From Austropuccinia psidii (lineage: Eukaryota > Basidiomycota > Pucciniomycetes > Pucciniales > Sphaerophragmiaceae): a DNA stretch of 64,000 bases. Of this stretch, positions 36,396-47,613 are shown piece after piece; the stretch's first letter is position 1, and the number at the start of each line of letters is the position of its first letter. The notes beneath the pieces are model-generated. The model was not told the origin of the DNA. It saw only the letters and a list, made by a program, of their open reading frames with translations, and did not search any database. The position numbers and the translations under genes were made by a program. Location of the stretch: NCBI GenBank assembly GCA_023105745.1, contig JALGQZ010000009.1, positions 9,584,937-9,648,936 on the forward strand, read 5' to 3'.

Positions 36396-37900
36396 TGTCA
36401 GCCTGTGACTCAAAACAGAGCACTAGCATGACATCCAACATACCATAAATAATGGTATGACAAGTATTGAACAAACATAGTCAATACAGGTAATAAATAA
36501 GACAAACCAATCCTCTTAAATTAAACACCAACCTTATCCAAACAGAATAAGAAAACCTAGAGGAGAATAAACAGGTCAAAACCCTTATTTTCACCTCTCA
36601 TCTAACTTATGCATATTTCAGTTATTATATACCAAAATGGTATTTTTCTTAAAGCTCACATAGAGAGCTACACAATGATATCATCCATGTTGTTGTAACA
36701 CCACTACAGCTGGAGATAACATATGACCTTTATTTCAAAACCAAGACCCCCCTGAAAGTCAAAGAGGGCTTGTACAAAACTGTACAAAACTATAACCAAA
36801 TTAAAGATATAAACAAGAGCGTTAATTTGAGATACATTAGACCTCTTTATCTCTTAAATCGACTGAGGGATCTTGGTTCAAAGGTTTAACAACCAGAAAT
36901 ACAGATATTCTGAAAACAAGAAAGTAAACAAACCCCTGTATCTTTGGTATACACTCATACAACTGTACAGTGTAATATACCAAACTGTAGAGCTAATCAA
37001 GCCCTACAAAACTGTATCATCAGAATACAGATATCTTCCAAATTGAAGAAGATATCTGGTATGGAAGTTTTTGAAGCCTCATACTGATGTACAAAAATAC
37101 ATCCCAAAACTTAAAACCCTTATAACTTTTGCTATTTGAAAGAAGGGTAAACATGAAGCATACCAAATTGAAGAGCTCATTAAGCCCTTCAATTCTGTGC
37201 TCTTGGTTTCTTGATATCTCAAAAACTGACTAAGATATCTTGGTTGGAAGTATTTTGACCAATACTGGCCTGTACCAAACCTGTACCAACCAGTACTGTC
37301 TTGATACTCAAAATAATAGTTGTTCAAAGCTTAAACCCGCCCAGAATGACCAGTATTGATCATACAGACACCAGAACAACGTCATCCAAGTGCTGACGTG
37401 GCAGGTGAAAAGTTTTTTCATCCTGTATTGATCCAGAATGATCATTTGTGGTTCCAAAACCACAATTCTGCCTCTACTGACGTCAGAATTGAGGATCCAG
37501 AACCACAGACTGACCATTGGAGTGAAAATTTTCACTCCTCTGACGTGTGAAGAGTTAATAACTCTTGAAAGTCTTGAAAGATATAAAAAGAAGGGTTTTT
37601 TCCTTCAAAAACCTATCATCTTATCTTACTTTACCAATATTCTTACGTGACAAGACTGTTATTCATCAGTAGTGTCCTTAGAATTATTAAAGATATAATT
37701 AGAATATAATTATTGTAGTGTTTCTTCACAGTCAAAGATATTAGAGCATTGCAACCCAGGTCCTCAATAGACTCATCACCACTGTTACCACGTAGCAGTA
37801 GGACCTGAAGATTTATTTTATTATTTGTTTTTGACGTGTCACAGTCATAATACTAGCTTGTATTTACATTTTATAGCTACTATATAGACTCATCCTGACA
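36396..37900 (+). repeat. 5' LTR of element C
   Basis: 1505 bp. The first 60 bp resemble the B LTR and then the sequences diverge, so C is a separate subfamily. The promoter region lies in the last third. Confidence 0.95.
37380..37590 (+). promoter_or_regulatory. Promoter region of the C LTR: CRE-like sites, a palindrome and TATA box
   Basis: A perfect CRE palindrome TGACGTCA is at 37478-37485, with further ACGTCA (about 37379) and TGACGT sites (about 37394 and 37541). GGAGTGAAAATTTTCACTCC at 37519-37538 is a perfect 20-bp palindrome. TATAAAAAG follows at 37582-37590. The same set recurs in the 3' LTR (TATA near 46199). CRE-type sites are bound by bZIP factors in fungi, so stress- or cAMP-linked control is a reasonable inference. 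Confidence 0.5.
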
Positions 37901-39126
37901 TTTTGGGGGCCTGGCCGTGGTTTTTCAACCTTATTGGACGTGTTTTGAACTGAATTAGGCGTAAAATTCAGCTATTTACAAGGTATTTTACTAAAAGTGA
38001 GTAAAATTTCTAATTTATTTTATATTATTATCATTTTTTTTAGCACCATATATTATATATACAAATTTTTTTTCCTCCAAAAATATATATTACAAAATAT
38101 TTTTGTTGAGAGTAAGAGTACAAATCCTCCTTATTATTATATTGCAATAATTTCCACGAAATTCAATAATAATACAACAGTATTATTTAAATTTCAATAT
38201 AAATAATAATATACAAACAGTATATTATTTATTTTACTATTATTTTTCACCAAAGTGCGTGAAAAATAATATAGAAACATTTATTAATAAATAATTAATA
38301 AATATTAAATAATAAAATAATTTTTTATTATTTATAAGGAATATTTTAATTGAATATTTCCTTTAAAACAAGATATCACTCAAATTGACGTGAAAACTTG
38401 TAATTAATTGATATTTGAATCAAATATCAAGTGTTATAATAAATATTATTTATAATATTTATAATAACAAATCAAATTTATTATAATTTAATAAATTTGA
38501 CGTGTTTATACAAAAACACAATAATATCCAAGTGAATCATTCACAAAACACTTGGATATTACAGCTTTCACTTATAAAACATAAGTGAAAAACTCAAAAA
38601 ACTGTTATTTTTCAATAAAAACATATAAAAATAATAAAAAAAAACAACATAAAAATACTTAAAAATTTCGAAAAATAACAGTAGAATTGAATATAATCAT
38701 TTTTTTTTATCATAAAATACTGATATAAAATCTGAAATATCTTTTCTGAATAGTGGAAAAAGACTACATTCCACTAGAAACCCAGTCACAAGGAAATCCA
38801 TCTGTGACAGCCTCAGAAGACAGAGAGGTGCTGCCAAAAACCAAGGGCAAGCAGAAAAGACACAGTGAAGTGACAATCAACTCAAAAGATTGGACACCAA
38901 TAGCCGTGCCAAGTGCCAAAAAACCCAGAAAAGCTCCAACAAAACCAGTTGGATCACCAAAACAAATTGAGAAACAGAAGATCACTGTTATCAACCCAGT
39001 TGTAAACTCTAAAGGCAAATTTCCAAAGAGTATAGATCATAAATTTGTACAAGGGCCTGCTAAAGGTAAATAAACCTTGAAAAATACAACATTTTTTATT
39101 GTTTGTCATTTTTTAGAATTGTTAAA
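37591..39126 (+). promoter_or_regulatory. AUG-free leader of element C with candidate leader intron
   Basis: I read every base from 37561 to 39126 and found no ATG in about 1.57 kb; the first ATG is the gag start at 39127. A strong donor CTAAAA|GTGAGT lies at 37997 and an acceptor TTTTCTGAATAG ends at 38753. Removing that 757-nt intron joins A to TGGAAAAAG and so creates an ATG at the junction, in frame with accessory exon 1. The interval also contains the PBS and very AT-rich DNA. Confidence 0.65.
37901..37919 (+). promoter_or_regulatory. Primer-binding-like block of element C
   Basis: TTTTGGGGGCCTGGCCGTG immediately after the LTR, identical to B. Confidence 0.7.
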
Positions 39127-39841
39127 ATGACACCTCCACTTCTTAGAGATCTTGGATTCCCAAGAAATCAACCAGAACACTGGCCAAGAAGACACAGAGG
39201 AAGAAGAACTGGAGCAAATGACCAGCAAAGGACTTACCATCAGGGAACTCCTACCCAAGGTCTTATTCCAAATCAAATTCAACCCAGAAGTCCAACCAGG
39301 AGATTGGACAGATGCAGAACAGGTCCTCCAAATACACAAACTCCTGAGAGACCTCTTCACATGGAGCATGGACAACAAAATGTTCACTATGGCAGCATCA
39401 TGGGCAGAAGTAGGGATAACAACCCAGAAGATCTGTCTCAAGCAAATGGCTTGGATGGAACTTATGACAGAAATGTAAGGTTGGAATCCCAACAAGAATT
39501 TCAAACTCTTAGAAGAAAGAGCAACCAGAATCAAAGAGAACCAGGCAGCAATACAAGCCATAGAGAGATCTTGGCACAAGGAAGAGCCCAGTCAGATTCA
39601 GGTACCCCCAGAAATGGAAGGAGAAGTCCCATCTTCCCCACAACAATCCAGCAGTTCCAGGCCCTACAAGCCAAAGGAAACTTCATCCAAGGCTCCCCAA
39701 CCCTTCCAGGTAGTTTCCAAGAGGAGAAAAGGAGCCCAAGGGAAAAACAAGACTTCTTTCAACCAGAGGAAGAAAGAAGCAGACCCATTGATGAAAAAGC
39801 TGATGGACTTAGTCCAAGAAGTACACAAAAGCAAGAAATAG
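38754..39841 (+). CDS. Spliced accessory protein of element C, overprinted on gag
   Basis: Proposed exons 38754-39065, 39147-39474 and 39529-39841. Exon 1 encodes a Lys-rich segment with DWTPIA and KITVINPVVNSKGKFPKS. Intron 1 (39066-39146, GTAAAT...CCACTTCTTAG) holds the gag ATG; the join AAAG|AGATC enters the second frame. Exon 2 has EQVLQIHKLLRDLFTWSMDN and QKICLK, matching B position by position. The TAA at 39476 would be removed by a 54-nt intron (GTAAGG...GCAACCAG, 39475-39528) that keeps the frame. Exon 3 has RIKENQAAIQAIERSW and the basic KGAQGKNKTSFNQRKKE end, stopping at 39839-39841. Length about 317 residues. Over exon 2 the accessory frame looks better conserved between B and C than the gag frame. 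Without intron 2 the protein stops at 39478. Function unknown. Confidence 0.6.
39066..39146 (+). other. Candidate 81-nt intron of element C holding the gag start codon
   Basis: Donor AAAG|GTAAAT and acceptor CCACTTCTTAG|AGATC. The gag ATG at 39127 lies 20 nt before the intron end. An upstream acceptor-like CATTTTTTAG (ending 39114-39116) would instead lead to an early stop, so the later one is preferred. Confidence 0.6.
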
Positions 39842-42800
39842 TTGTACCTACAAATAGTTTTGATAGTTCTGACTCAATAGACCCAGAATTAATAACTGAA
39901 ACTACAATCCACACTCATGAGTTTGAAAACAAATTCACATGGACCAAATTGGCCCAATTCATGGATTGGACACATGAAACCTCAGGAAAAATGAGGACAG
40001 AAGTGGAAACATTGAAAGAAGAAAATGCTTTCCAAGCAACATTCATAAAAGACTTAAATACAAATCTGGCCAAAATTTGGACAGAATTTGAAAAAACTAA
40101 CAGACAGTTGAATTCAATTCTAGAAGAACAACAAACTGTGAGGAGGGATCTGAGGAGTATCCAGCAGCAACAGGATAACTTTGACAAAGAAATTGATTAC
40201 CTCTATGACAGGGAAGACAATCAATACCCTCCAACACAAGGTCAACCTACTACCTCTACAAAATTGAAAGAAGAGGATAAAGACTATGACCAGGAACCTG
40301 AATATCAGTATCCAAAGTTAAGATCAGAGTCAGTGTACCAAGATGGGGAAAATCTCAACTATTCAGAGAAACAGGCACTAAAACAGTTACCAGAAGTAGC
40401 AAACTGGCCAAAGTTCTCAGGAATTGGGGAATATGACCATATGGAGATCATTGACTATATTGATGGACTCTTTGTTGATGTCCCAAAGATACCAGACTAC
40501 TGGATCACAACAAGACTTAACACAGCATTCAGAGGCCATGCAAACATATGGTATACTGAAATGAAAGAAATACATGGCAGAAAAAGCTGGCCATGGTGGA
40601 GGAACCAGATTATACAAAAGTATAGCAATGGTAGTTGGATCTGGCAAAAGACCATGTCCTTTGAAAGTGATAGATACTCCACAGAAAAAGACCCTTATTA
40701 ATGGTGCCTCAAACAAACAAAGAGGCTAAAAGCTATTGATCCCAATATGACAATAGAAATGAGAAACCATAAAATCCTAACAAAATTGCCAGGAGATCTA
40801 GAAAATGCAGTCAAATGCAGATGCAACAACATCAGCAGCATTGATGAAATAGCAAATTTCATACAAGATGTGAGAAAAGAAACCTCCATAGGAAGGTACA
40901 CATCCTATAAACCAAACTTCAAAGACAAGAGGTCTGAAGTTAAAGAGACAAACAAAGAAAAGGGGAAAGAAACCCCAAAAAAGAAATATGTTTGCCACAA
41001 CTGTGGATCACCAGACCACTATGCCAACAATTGCACAAAACCAAAAAAGAAAATATATGCAATTGATGAAGAATCAGAAGAAGAACAAACAGGTGAAAAA
41101 TCTGATTCTGACAGCATGGAAAATGGTATGAGAGCAGAATCACAAAGTGAACCTGATACCATAGAAGAATACATAGTGGAATGCAATGAAGAAAGTTCAC
41201 TTGACATACAAGACATTGAATTGGATTCAGGAATACCACAAATAACAACAGACAAAGAGCTCTGTAAGCACACACAGAATGCACAAACATTCCTGGTAAC
41301 CCCAAATAGAGGGATGGGATTCATTCATGGAACACCTACAAAATTGACAGTTTATATTGAGAACTGTAAACACCCAATGATCATTGACACAGGAGCAAGT
41401 TGCTCCATAGTTGCAAAAGAATACTTGAAACAACACTTCCCCAAGTGGGAAGAAGATATAATCCCAACAAAAGCTAGAAACTTTAAAAGTGCATCAGGCA
41501 AAATGCACTCACTAGGGACAATAATCAAAGAGATAATTATCCCACACCAAAAAGGAAATATCAGACTGGAACCTGAATTTGTAGTTCTAGAGAATGCACA
41601 TGTACAAGGATTCTTACTAGGTACAGAGTACCAAAGAATGTATGGTATGGACATTTGCAATAGTAAAAACAGATATCTTACCATAGGTACAAACAAAGAC
41701 AAAAAATTTTCCTTTGACATAAATCATGTAACAAATGATAACACCTTGAAAGAACTAGTGGAAGAATTCAAAGAAGCCCAATATGGCACTCAACTCACCA
41801 GTAAAATGAAACTCAACTTACTGAAAGTATTGAGAAAGCATAGAGGAGCTTTTGCAATAGGAGATGAACCACTAGGAAAAATCAAAGGACATGATATAGA
41901 ATTATATCTGGATGTAGAAAGACCATATCCACCTATGCTTAGGAGACCACCATACCCAGCCAGCATGGAAAATAGGAAAGAAATTGAGAAACATATCAAT
42001 GAACTCCTAGAAATGGGGGTAATAAGAAAAATAGGACATAATGAGATAGTAGAGGTCACTACACCAGTCCTTATAACTTGGCATGATGGTAAATCCAGAC
42101 TATGTGGTGACTTCAGGGCTTTGAATAATTACACCAAAGCAGATAGGTACCCCATCCCAAGGATACCACATGCACTAGATAAACTAGCAAAAGCCAAGTT
42201 TATTAAAAAAATGGATTGCATGAAAGGCTTTCACCAGAATGGGGTGAAACCAGATTCCATCAAATTGCTAAGAATTATATGCCATATGGGCATATATGAA
42301 TATACTAGAATGCCATTTGGCATTAAGAATGCACCAGCCCATTTTCAGAGGATGATGGATACCATATTTCAAGATGAAATAATGGAAGGGTGGATGGTAG
42401 TGTACATTGATGATATCATAATATACTCAGAAACATGGGAAGACCATGTGAAGAAAATTGATAAAATATTGGGAAAATGCACACCAATCAACATGAAGAT
42501 ATCTCTTAAAAAATGTAACTTTGGACAGCAAGAACTGCTAGCCCTAGGACACAAAGTTTCAGGGTTGAGCCTAGCTATAGATCAAAATAAAGTTGCTGCA
42601 GTACTGAAGAAACCAGTACCAAAGAACATCAAGGAGATGCAATCTTTTTTGGGCTTTGCTAGCTACTACAGAAGCCACATAAAAAACTTTGCACACATCA
42701 CTAGTAGCCTATACAAACTGTGCTCAAAAGATGTAGTCTTTGAAATTACCAAGGAAAGAAGAGATGCATTTGAAAAGATCAAATATGAACTGACCAATGC

Positions 42801-44988
42801 CCCTGTCCTAATGATGCCTGAGTTTGAACTACCATTCAAACTATATATAGATGCAGCATGTAGCCAAGGACTAGGAGCAGCACTACACCAGAGGCAACTA
42901 GTGGATGGAATACCCAAAGAAGGAGTAATTTGCTATATATCAAGACAACTGAAAGACTCAGAAGCCAGATATGGAGCTACTCAGACAGAATGTCTATGCT
43001 TGGTATGGGCACTAGAAAAACTCCATTACTACTTAGAAGGAGCAGTATTTGAAGTTTTTACTGACTGTACAGCCCTCAAATCACTGTTGAACATGAAGAC
43101 AACAAACAGACACATGCTTAGGTGGCAAATAGCCATACAAGAATACAGAGGGAATATGACTATCATCTATAAAGAAGGGAAAAGTCATACTAATGCAGAT
43201 GGTCTCAGCAGGTGGCCACTGAAGAATGACCAAGAGAATCCAGCATATGACCCAGAAAAAGGGACCAAAATACCTATACAATGCATGGAGATAGATAGGA
43301 GAAAGAACTTCAAACTATCAAACTGGGCATTAGGGAATGACCCATCAAACCCAGCACAGAGCTATGGGGAGAGTAAAGAGATACCCATACTGGGAATCAG
43401 CTCCTCTAATCTGAATACAGAATTCTTTAGCATAGTACAATCAGCATACAATAAACACAAACAGTGTAGTATATTGATACAACTATTAAAACAAAAGTAC
43501 AGGAGTCCTGAACTAGAGAGCCAATTGGAAGAGCCATGGCTCAAAAACTTCAAAGAAAATAGATTTTTTCTGATAGATGATCTACTGTACCATAGGGAAA
43601 AACACACAAGTGCCCTGGTAATAATAAATAGAGAACATATTTCCCTGATACTACAGGAATGCCATGACTTCCCATACATGGGACATATGAGTGAAGAAAG
43701 AACTAAAGAAAGAGTCTTTAGCACAGCTTGGTGGCCAAAGTGGGAACAAGACTTGAGTGAATACATCAACACTTGTACCAGATGCCAAAAAGCCAACAGA
43801 AGTCATGGCAAAAGATATGGATTACTCCAGAGTATAGAGGAGCCCAAACACCCCTGGGAAATAATAAACATGGATTGGGTAACAGGCCTGGTCCCTGGAG
43901 GGAAAGACAGCTTTAATGCATTCCTAGTAGTAGTAGACAGGTACAGCAAGAGTGTCAGATGTCTCCCCTGTCACAAAGAGGACACAGCAATGGACACAGC
44001 CATATTGTTCTGGAACAATGTGATAGCTAACTGTGGAGTTCCAAGAATTATAATTAGTGACAGAGACCCTAAATTCACATCAGAATTTTGGACTAATCTA
44101 TATGAGATGCTGGGAACCAAACTAGCATTCTCCACAGCTTACCATCCACAAACAGATGGTCTAGCAGAAAGGATGATCCAAACATTAGAAGACATCATTA
44201 GAAGGTTTTGTGCATATGGCATGGAATATAAAGACAATGAGGGATATACCCATGACTGGGTAACCCTCCTACCAGCTGTACAATTGGCATACAACACAAG
44301 TATACACTCAGTGACAGGAAAAACCCCTGCCACATTAGAGAAAGGATAGAACCCACTACTTCCAGTAGACTACTTGAAGAAGAACCTCCTCTCAGTACAC
44401 CCCACAGCTAAGGACTTCCACACAATGTGGAAGACTGCCTGTGAAAAAGCAGAGCAATGCGTGGCTGAAGCCAAATTGTATAACAAACAGAGATATGATA
44501 AAAGTCACCAAGAACCTGATTTCAAAGAAGGAGACCATGTTCTAATCTCAACTCTTAACTTCAACAACCTAAGAGGACCCAAGAAGATGAGAGACTCATT
44601 CATAGGACCATTCACCATTATTAAATTAATAGGAAAGAATGCAGTAGAAGTCAACCTGACCAAAGAGTTCTCTAGGAAACACCCAGTTTTCCCTGTGAGC
44701 CTGGTCAAACCTTATCACCAGACAGATGAGGAGAAATTCCCTGACAGAAAGAAGACAGTCACCCATGAAAGATTAGTAGAGGAAGATGACTCACCTGGAC
44801 CAGTGAAAAAGATCATTAAAGCCAGGAAAATAAGAATTAATGGGAAAGACATCAGGCAATATCTGGTTAGATTCAAGAATCAACCAGCAGATAAAGACAA
44901 ATGGTTAACTGAGAAAGAAATCCCAGATGGACAAATACACCTCAGAAGATTCAGAGCCTCCAGGAGGGCTGAAGAGTCTCATCAATGA
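39127..44988 (+). pseudogene. Gag-Pol of element C, one frame with two nonsense codons
   Basis: 1953 codons in a single frame from ATG 39127 to 44988, broken only by TAA at 40699 (a Glu codon in B) and TAG at 44347 (TGG in B). Order: disordered N-terminus overlapping the accessory frame, Glu/Gln-rich helix, capsid-like part (WPKFSGIGEYDHMEIIDYID), zinc knuckle [14 protein letters not shown] (about residue 625), protease [10 protein letters not shown] (about 754), RT with [12 protein letters not shown] (about 1093), RNase H ([23 protein letters not shown]), HHCC finger, integrase D-D-E in [15 protein letters not shown] and [11 protein letters not shown] module, and a chromodomain-like tail with QYLVRFKNQPADKDKW. 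Catalytic residues are all kept. A plus-strand start at 39103 would need a non-ATG codon, so 39127 is used. Confidence 0.93.
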
Positions 44989-45001
44989 TGAGCCTTCTTT
45001 T

Positions 45002-45012
45002 GAGGGAGGGTA
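45002..45012 (+). promoter_or_regulatory. Polypurine tract of element C
   Basis: GAGGGAGGGTA just before TGTCAG. Confidence 0.8.
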
Positions 45013-46517
45013 TGTCAGCCTGTGACTGAAAACAGAGCACTAGCATGACATCCAACATACCATAAATAATGGTATGACAAGTATTGAACAAACATAGTCA
45101 ATACAGGTAATAAATAAGAGAAAACAATCCTCTTAAATTAAACACCAACCTTACCCAAACAGAATAAGGAAACCTAGAGGAGAATAAACAGGTCAAAACC
45201 CTTATTTTCACCTCTCGTCTAACTTATGCATATTTAAGTTGTAATATACCAAAATGGTATTTTTCTTAAAGCTCACATAGAGAGCTACACAATGATATCA
45301 TCCATGTTGTTGTAACACCACTACAACTGGAGATAACATATGACCTTTATTTCAAAACCAAGACCCCCCTGAAAGTCAAAGAGGGCTTGTACAAAACTGT
45401 ACAAAAGTATAACCAAATTAAAGATATAAACAAGAGCTTTAATTTGAGATACATTAGACCTCTGTATCTCTTAAATTGACTGAGGGAGCTTGGTTCAAAG
45501 GTTTAACAACCAGAAATACAGATATTCTGAAAACAAGAAAGTAAACAAACCCCTGTATCTTTGGTATACACTCATACAACTGTACAGTGTAATATACCAA
45601 ACTGTAGAGCTAATCAAGCCCTACAAAACTGTATCATCATAATACAGATATCTTCCAAATTGAAGAAGATATCTGGTATGGAAGTTTTTGAAGCCTCATA
45701 CTGATGTACAAAAATACATCCCAAAACTTAAAACCCTTATAACTTTTGCTATTTGAAAGAAGGGTAAACATGAAGCATACCAAATTGAAGAGCTCATTAA
45801 GCCCTTCAATTCTGTGCTCTTGGTTTCTTGATATCTCAAAAACTGACTAAGATATCTTGGTTGGAAGTATTTTGACCAATACTGGCCTGTACCAAACCTG
45901 TACCAACCAGTACTGTCTTGATACTCAAAATAATAGTTGTTCAAAGCTTAAACCCGCCCAGAATGACCAGTATTGATCATACAGACACCAGAACAACGTC
46001 ATCCAAGTGCTGACGTGGCAGGTGAAAAGTTTTTTCATCCTGTATTGATCCAGAATGATCATTTGTGGTTCCAAAACCACAATTCTGCCTCTACTGACGT
46101 CAGAATTGAGGATCCAGAACCACAGACTGACCATTGGAGTGAAAATTTTCACTCCTCTGACGTGTGAAGAGTTAATAACTCTTGACAGTCTTGAGAGATA
46201 TAAAAAGAAGGGTTTTTTCCTTCAAAAACCTATCATCTTATCTTACTTTACCAATATTCTTACGTGACAAGACTGTTATTCATCAGTAGTGTCCTTAGAA
46301 TTATTAAAGATATAATTAGAATATAATTATTGTAGTGTTTCTTCACAGTCAAAGATATTAGAGCATTGCAACCCAGGTCCTCAATAGACTCATCACCACT
46401 GTTACCACGTAGCAGTAGGACCTGAAGATTTATTTTATTATTTGTTTTTGACGTGTCACAGTCATAATACTAGCTTGTATTTAAATTTTATAGCTACTAT
46501 ATAGACTCACCCTGACA
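45013..46517 (+). repeat. 3' LTR of element C
   Basis: 1505 bp, same length as the 5' LTR. The D sequence resumes after it with ATGCC. Confidence 0.95.
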
Positions 46518-47589
46518 ATGCCTGCTTAATCATAGTTGATGGGTTCAGCAAGAGCATGAGGTGTCTACCATGCCATAAAGGGCACACAGCCATGGATACT
46601 GCTCTGTTATTCTGGAATGACATCATATCCACCTGTGGAGTCGCTAGGATAATCCTTAGTGATAGGGACCCAAAATTCACATCTGAATTTTGGACCAACT
46701 TATATGACATGCTTGGCACCAAGCTTGCATTCTCCACAGCTTACCATCCACAAACAGATGGCCTAGCTGAAAGGATGATCCATACAATGGAGGACATCCT
46801 TAGAAGGTTCTGTGCCTATGGCATGGAATACAAGGACCATGAGGGATACACACATGACTGGGTTACCCTTCTACCATCTGTCCAACTGGCTTATAATACA
46901 AGTCAGCATTCTATGACAGGAAAAACACCTGCAGTGGAAGAGAAAGGGTGTAATACCCTGTTGCCTGTGGATCACTTGAAGGAAAATCCTGCGACCATCC
47001 ACCCCACAGCCAAAGACTTCCATGATATGTGGAAGAGGGCTTGTGACACAGCTTCCAAATGCCTAGCTGAGGCAAAAGAGCATAATACGCAGAGGTGGGA
47101 TAAGACACACATGGAACCTGACTTTAAGGAAGGGGACCAGATGCTAGTGTCAACACTGAAATTTAATAACCTTAAAGGACCTAAGAAAATAAGAGACTCA
47201 CTTTTAGGGCCTTCACTATCATTAAATTGATAGGGAAGAATGCAGTGGAAGTCAAACTTACAGAGGAAATTTCCAGGAAGCACCCAGTCTTTCCAGTAGG
47301 TTTGGTCAAGCCACACTTCCAAACAGAGGAGGACAAATTTCCCTCCAGGAAGAAGAACTGCACACCACCTGATATAGTGGAAGTGGAGGACTCCCCTGGA
47401 CCTGTGAGTAAAATCATCAGAGCCACAAAGATTATACTTAATGGGAAGGATCAAAGACAATACTTAGTCAGATTCAAGAACCAAACAGCTGATAAAGACA
47501 AATTGTTGGCAGAAGATGCCATACCAGATGGGAACCTTCATTTAAGGAAATTCAGAGCCTCTAGGAGGACTGAACATTCTAATCAATGA
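46518..47589 (+). pseudogene. Element D, right remnant: integrase core and chromodomain-like tail
   Basis: It continues the D integrase cut at 36395. It has LSDRDPKF and [17 protein letters not shown] for the second Asp and the Glu of the D-D-E triad. The frame shifts once near 47215-47230 (PSLSLN* against the expected GPFTIIKL). The end matches the B tail with QYLVRFKNQTADKDK, the following Trp being Leu here. Confidence 0.85.
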
Positions 47590-47602
47590 TGAGCTTTTTT
47601 TA

Positions 47603-47613
47603 GAGGGAGGGTA
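47603..47613 (+). promoter_or_regulatory. Polypurine tract of element D
   Basis: GAGGGAGGGTA before TGTCAG at 47614. Confidence 0.75.

Larger units (their letters stand above)
36396..46517 (+). mobile_element. Element C: complete Ty3/gypsy chromovirus inserted in the integrase gene of D
   Basis: Both LTRs are 1505 bp (36396-37900 and 45013-46517), TGTCAG...CTGACA, with about 20 differences by eye (about 1.3%). It has the PBS-like block, AUG-free leader, accessory exon, gag-pol in one frame with only two nonsense codons, and a polypurine tract. It is younger than B and D and older than A. The D sequence continues in register on both sides. Confidence 0.95.

Noticed and set aside
37079..37327. 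82-residue minus-strand ORF in both C LTRs (also 45696-45944)
   Set aside because: Antisense to the element and shared only because LTRs are copies; no conserved match in the B or D LTR.
39103..39126. Upstream extension of C gag from 39103
   Set aside because: It would start at a TTG and lies in the intron; the ATG at 39127 matches the start in B.
36396..46517. Possibility that the fused Gag-Pol with extra protein is an endogenous retrovirus with an envelope gene
   Set aside because: No signal peptide, membrane segment or envelope-type ORF lies between integrase and the 3' LTR; the extra protein is at the gag end and is basic and soluble-looking.
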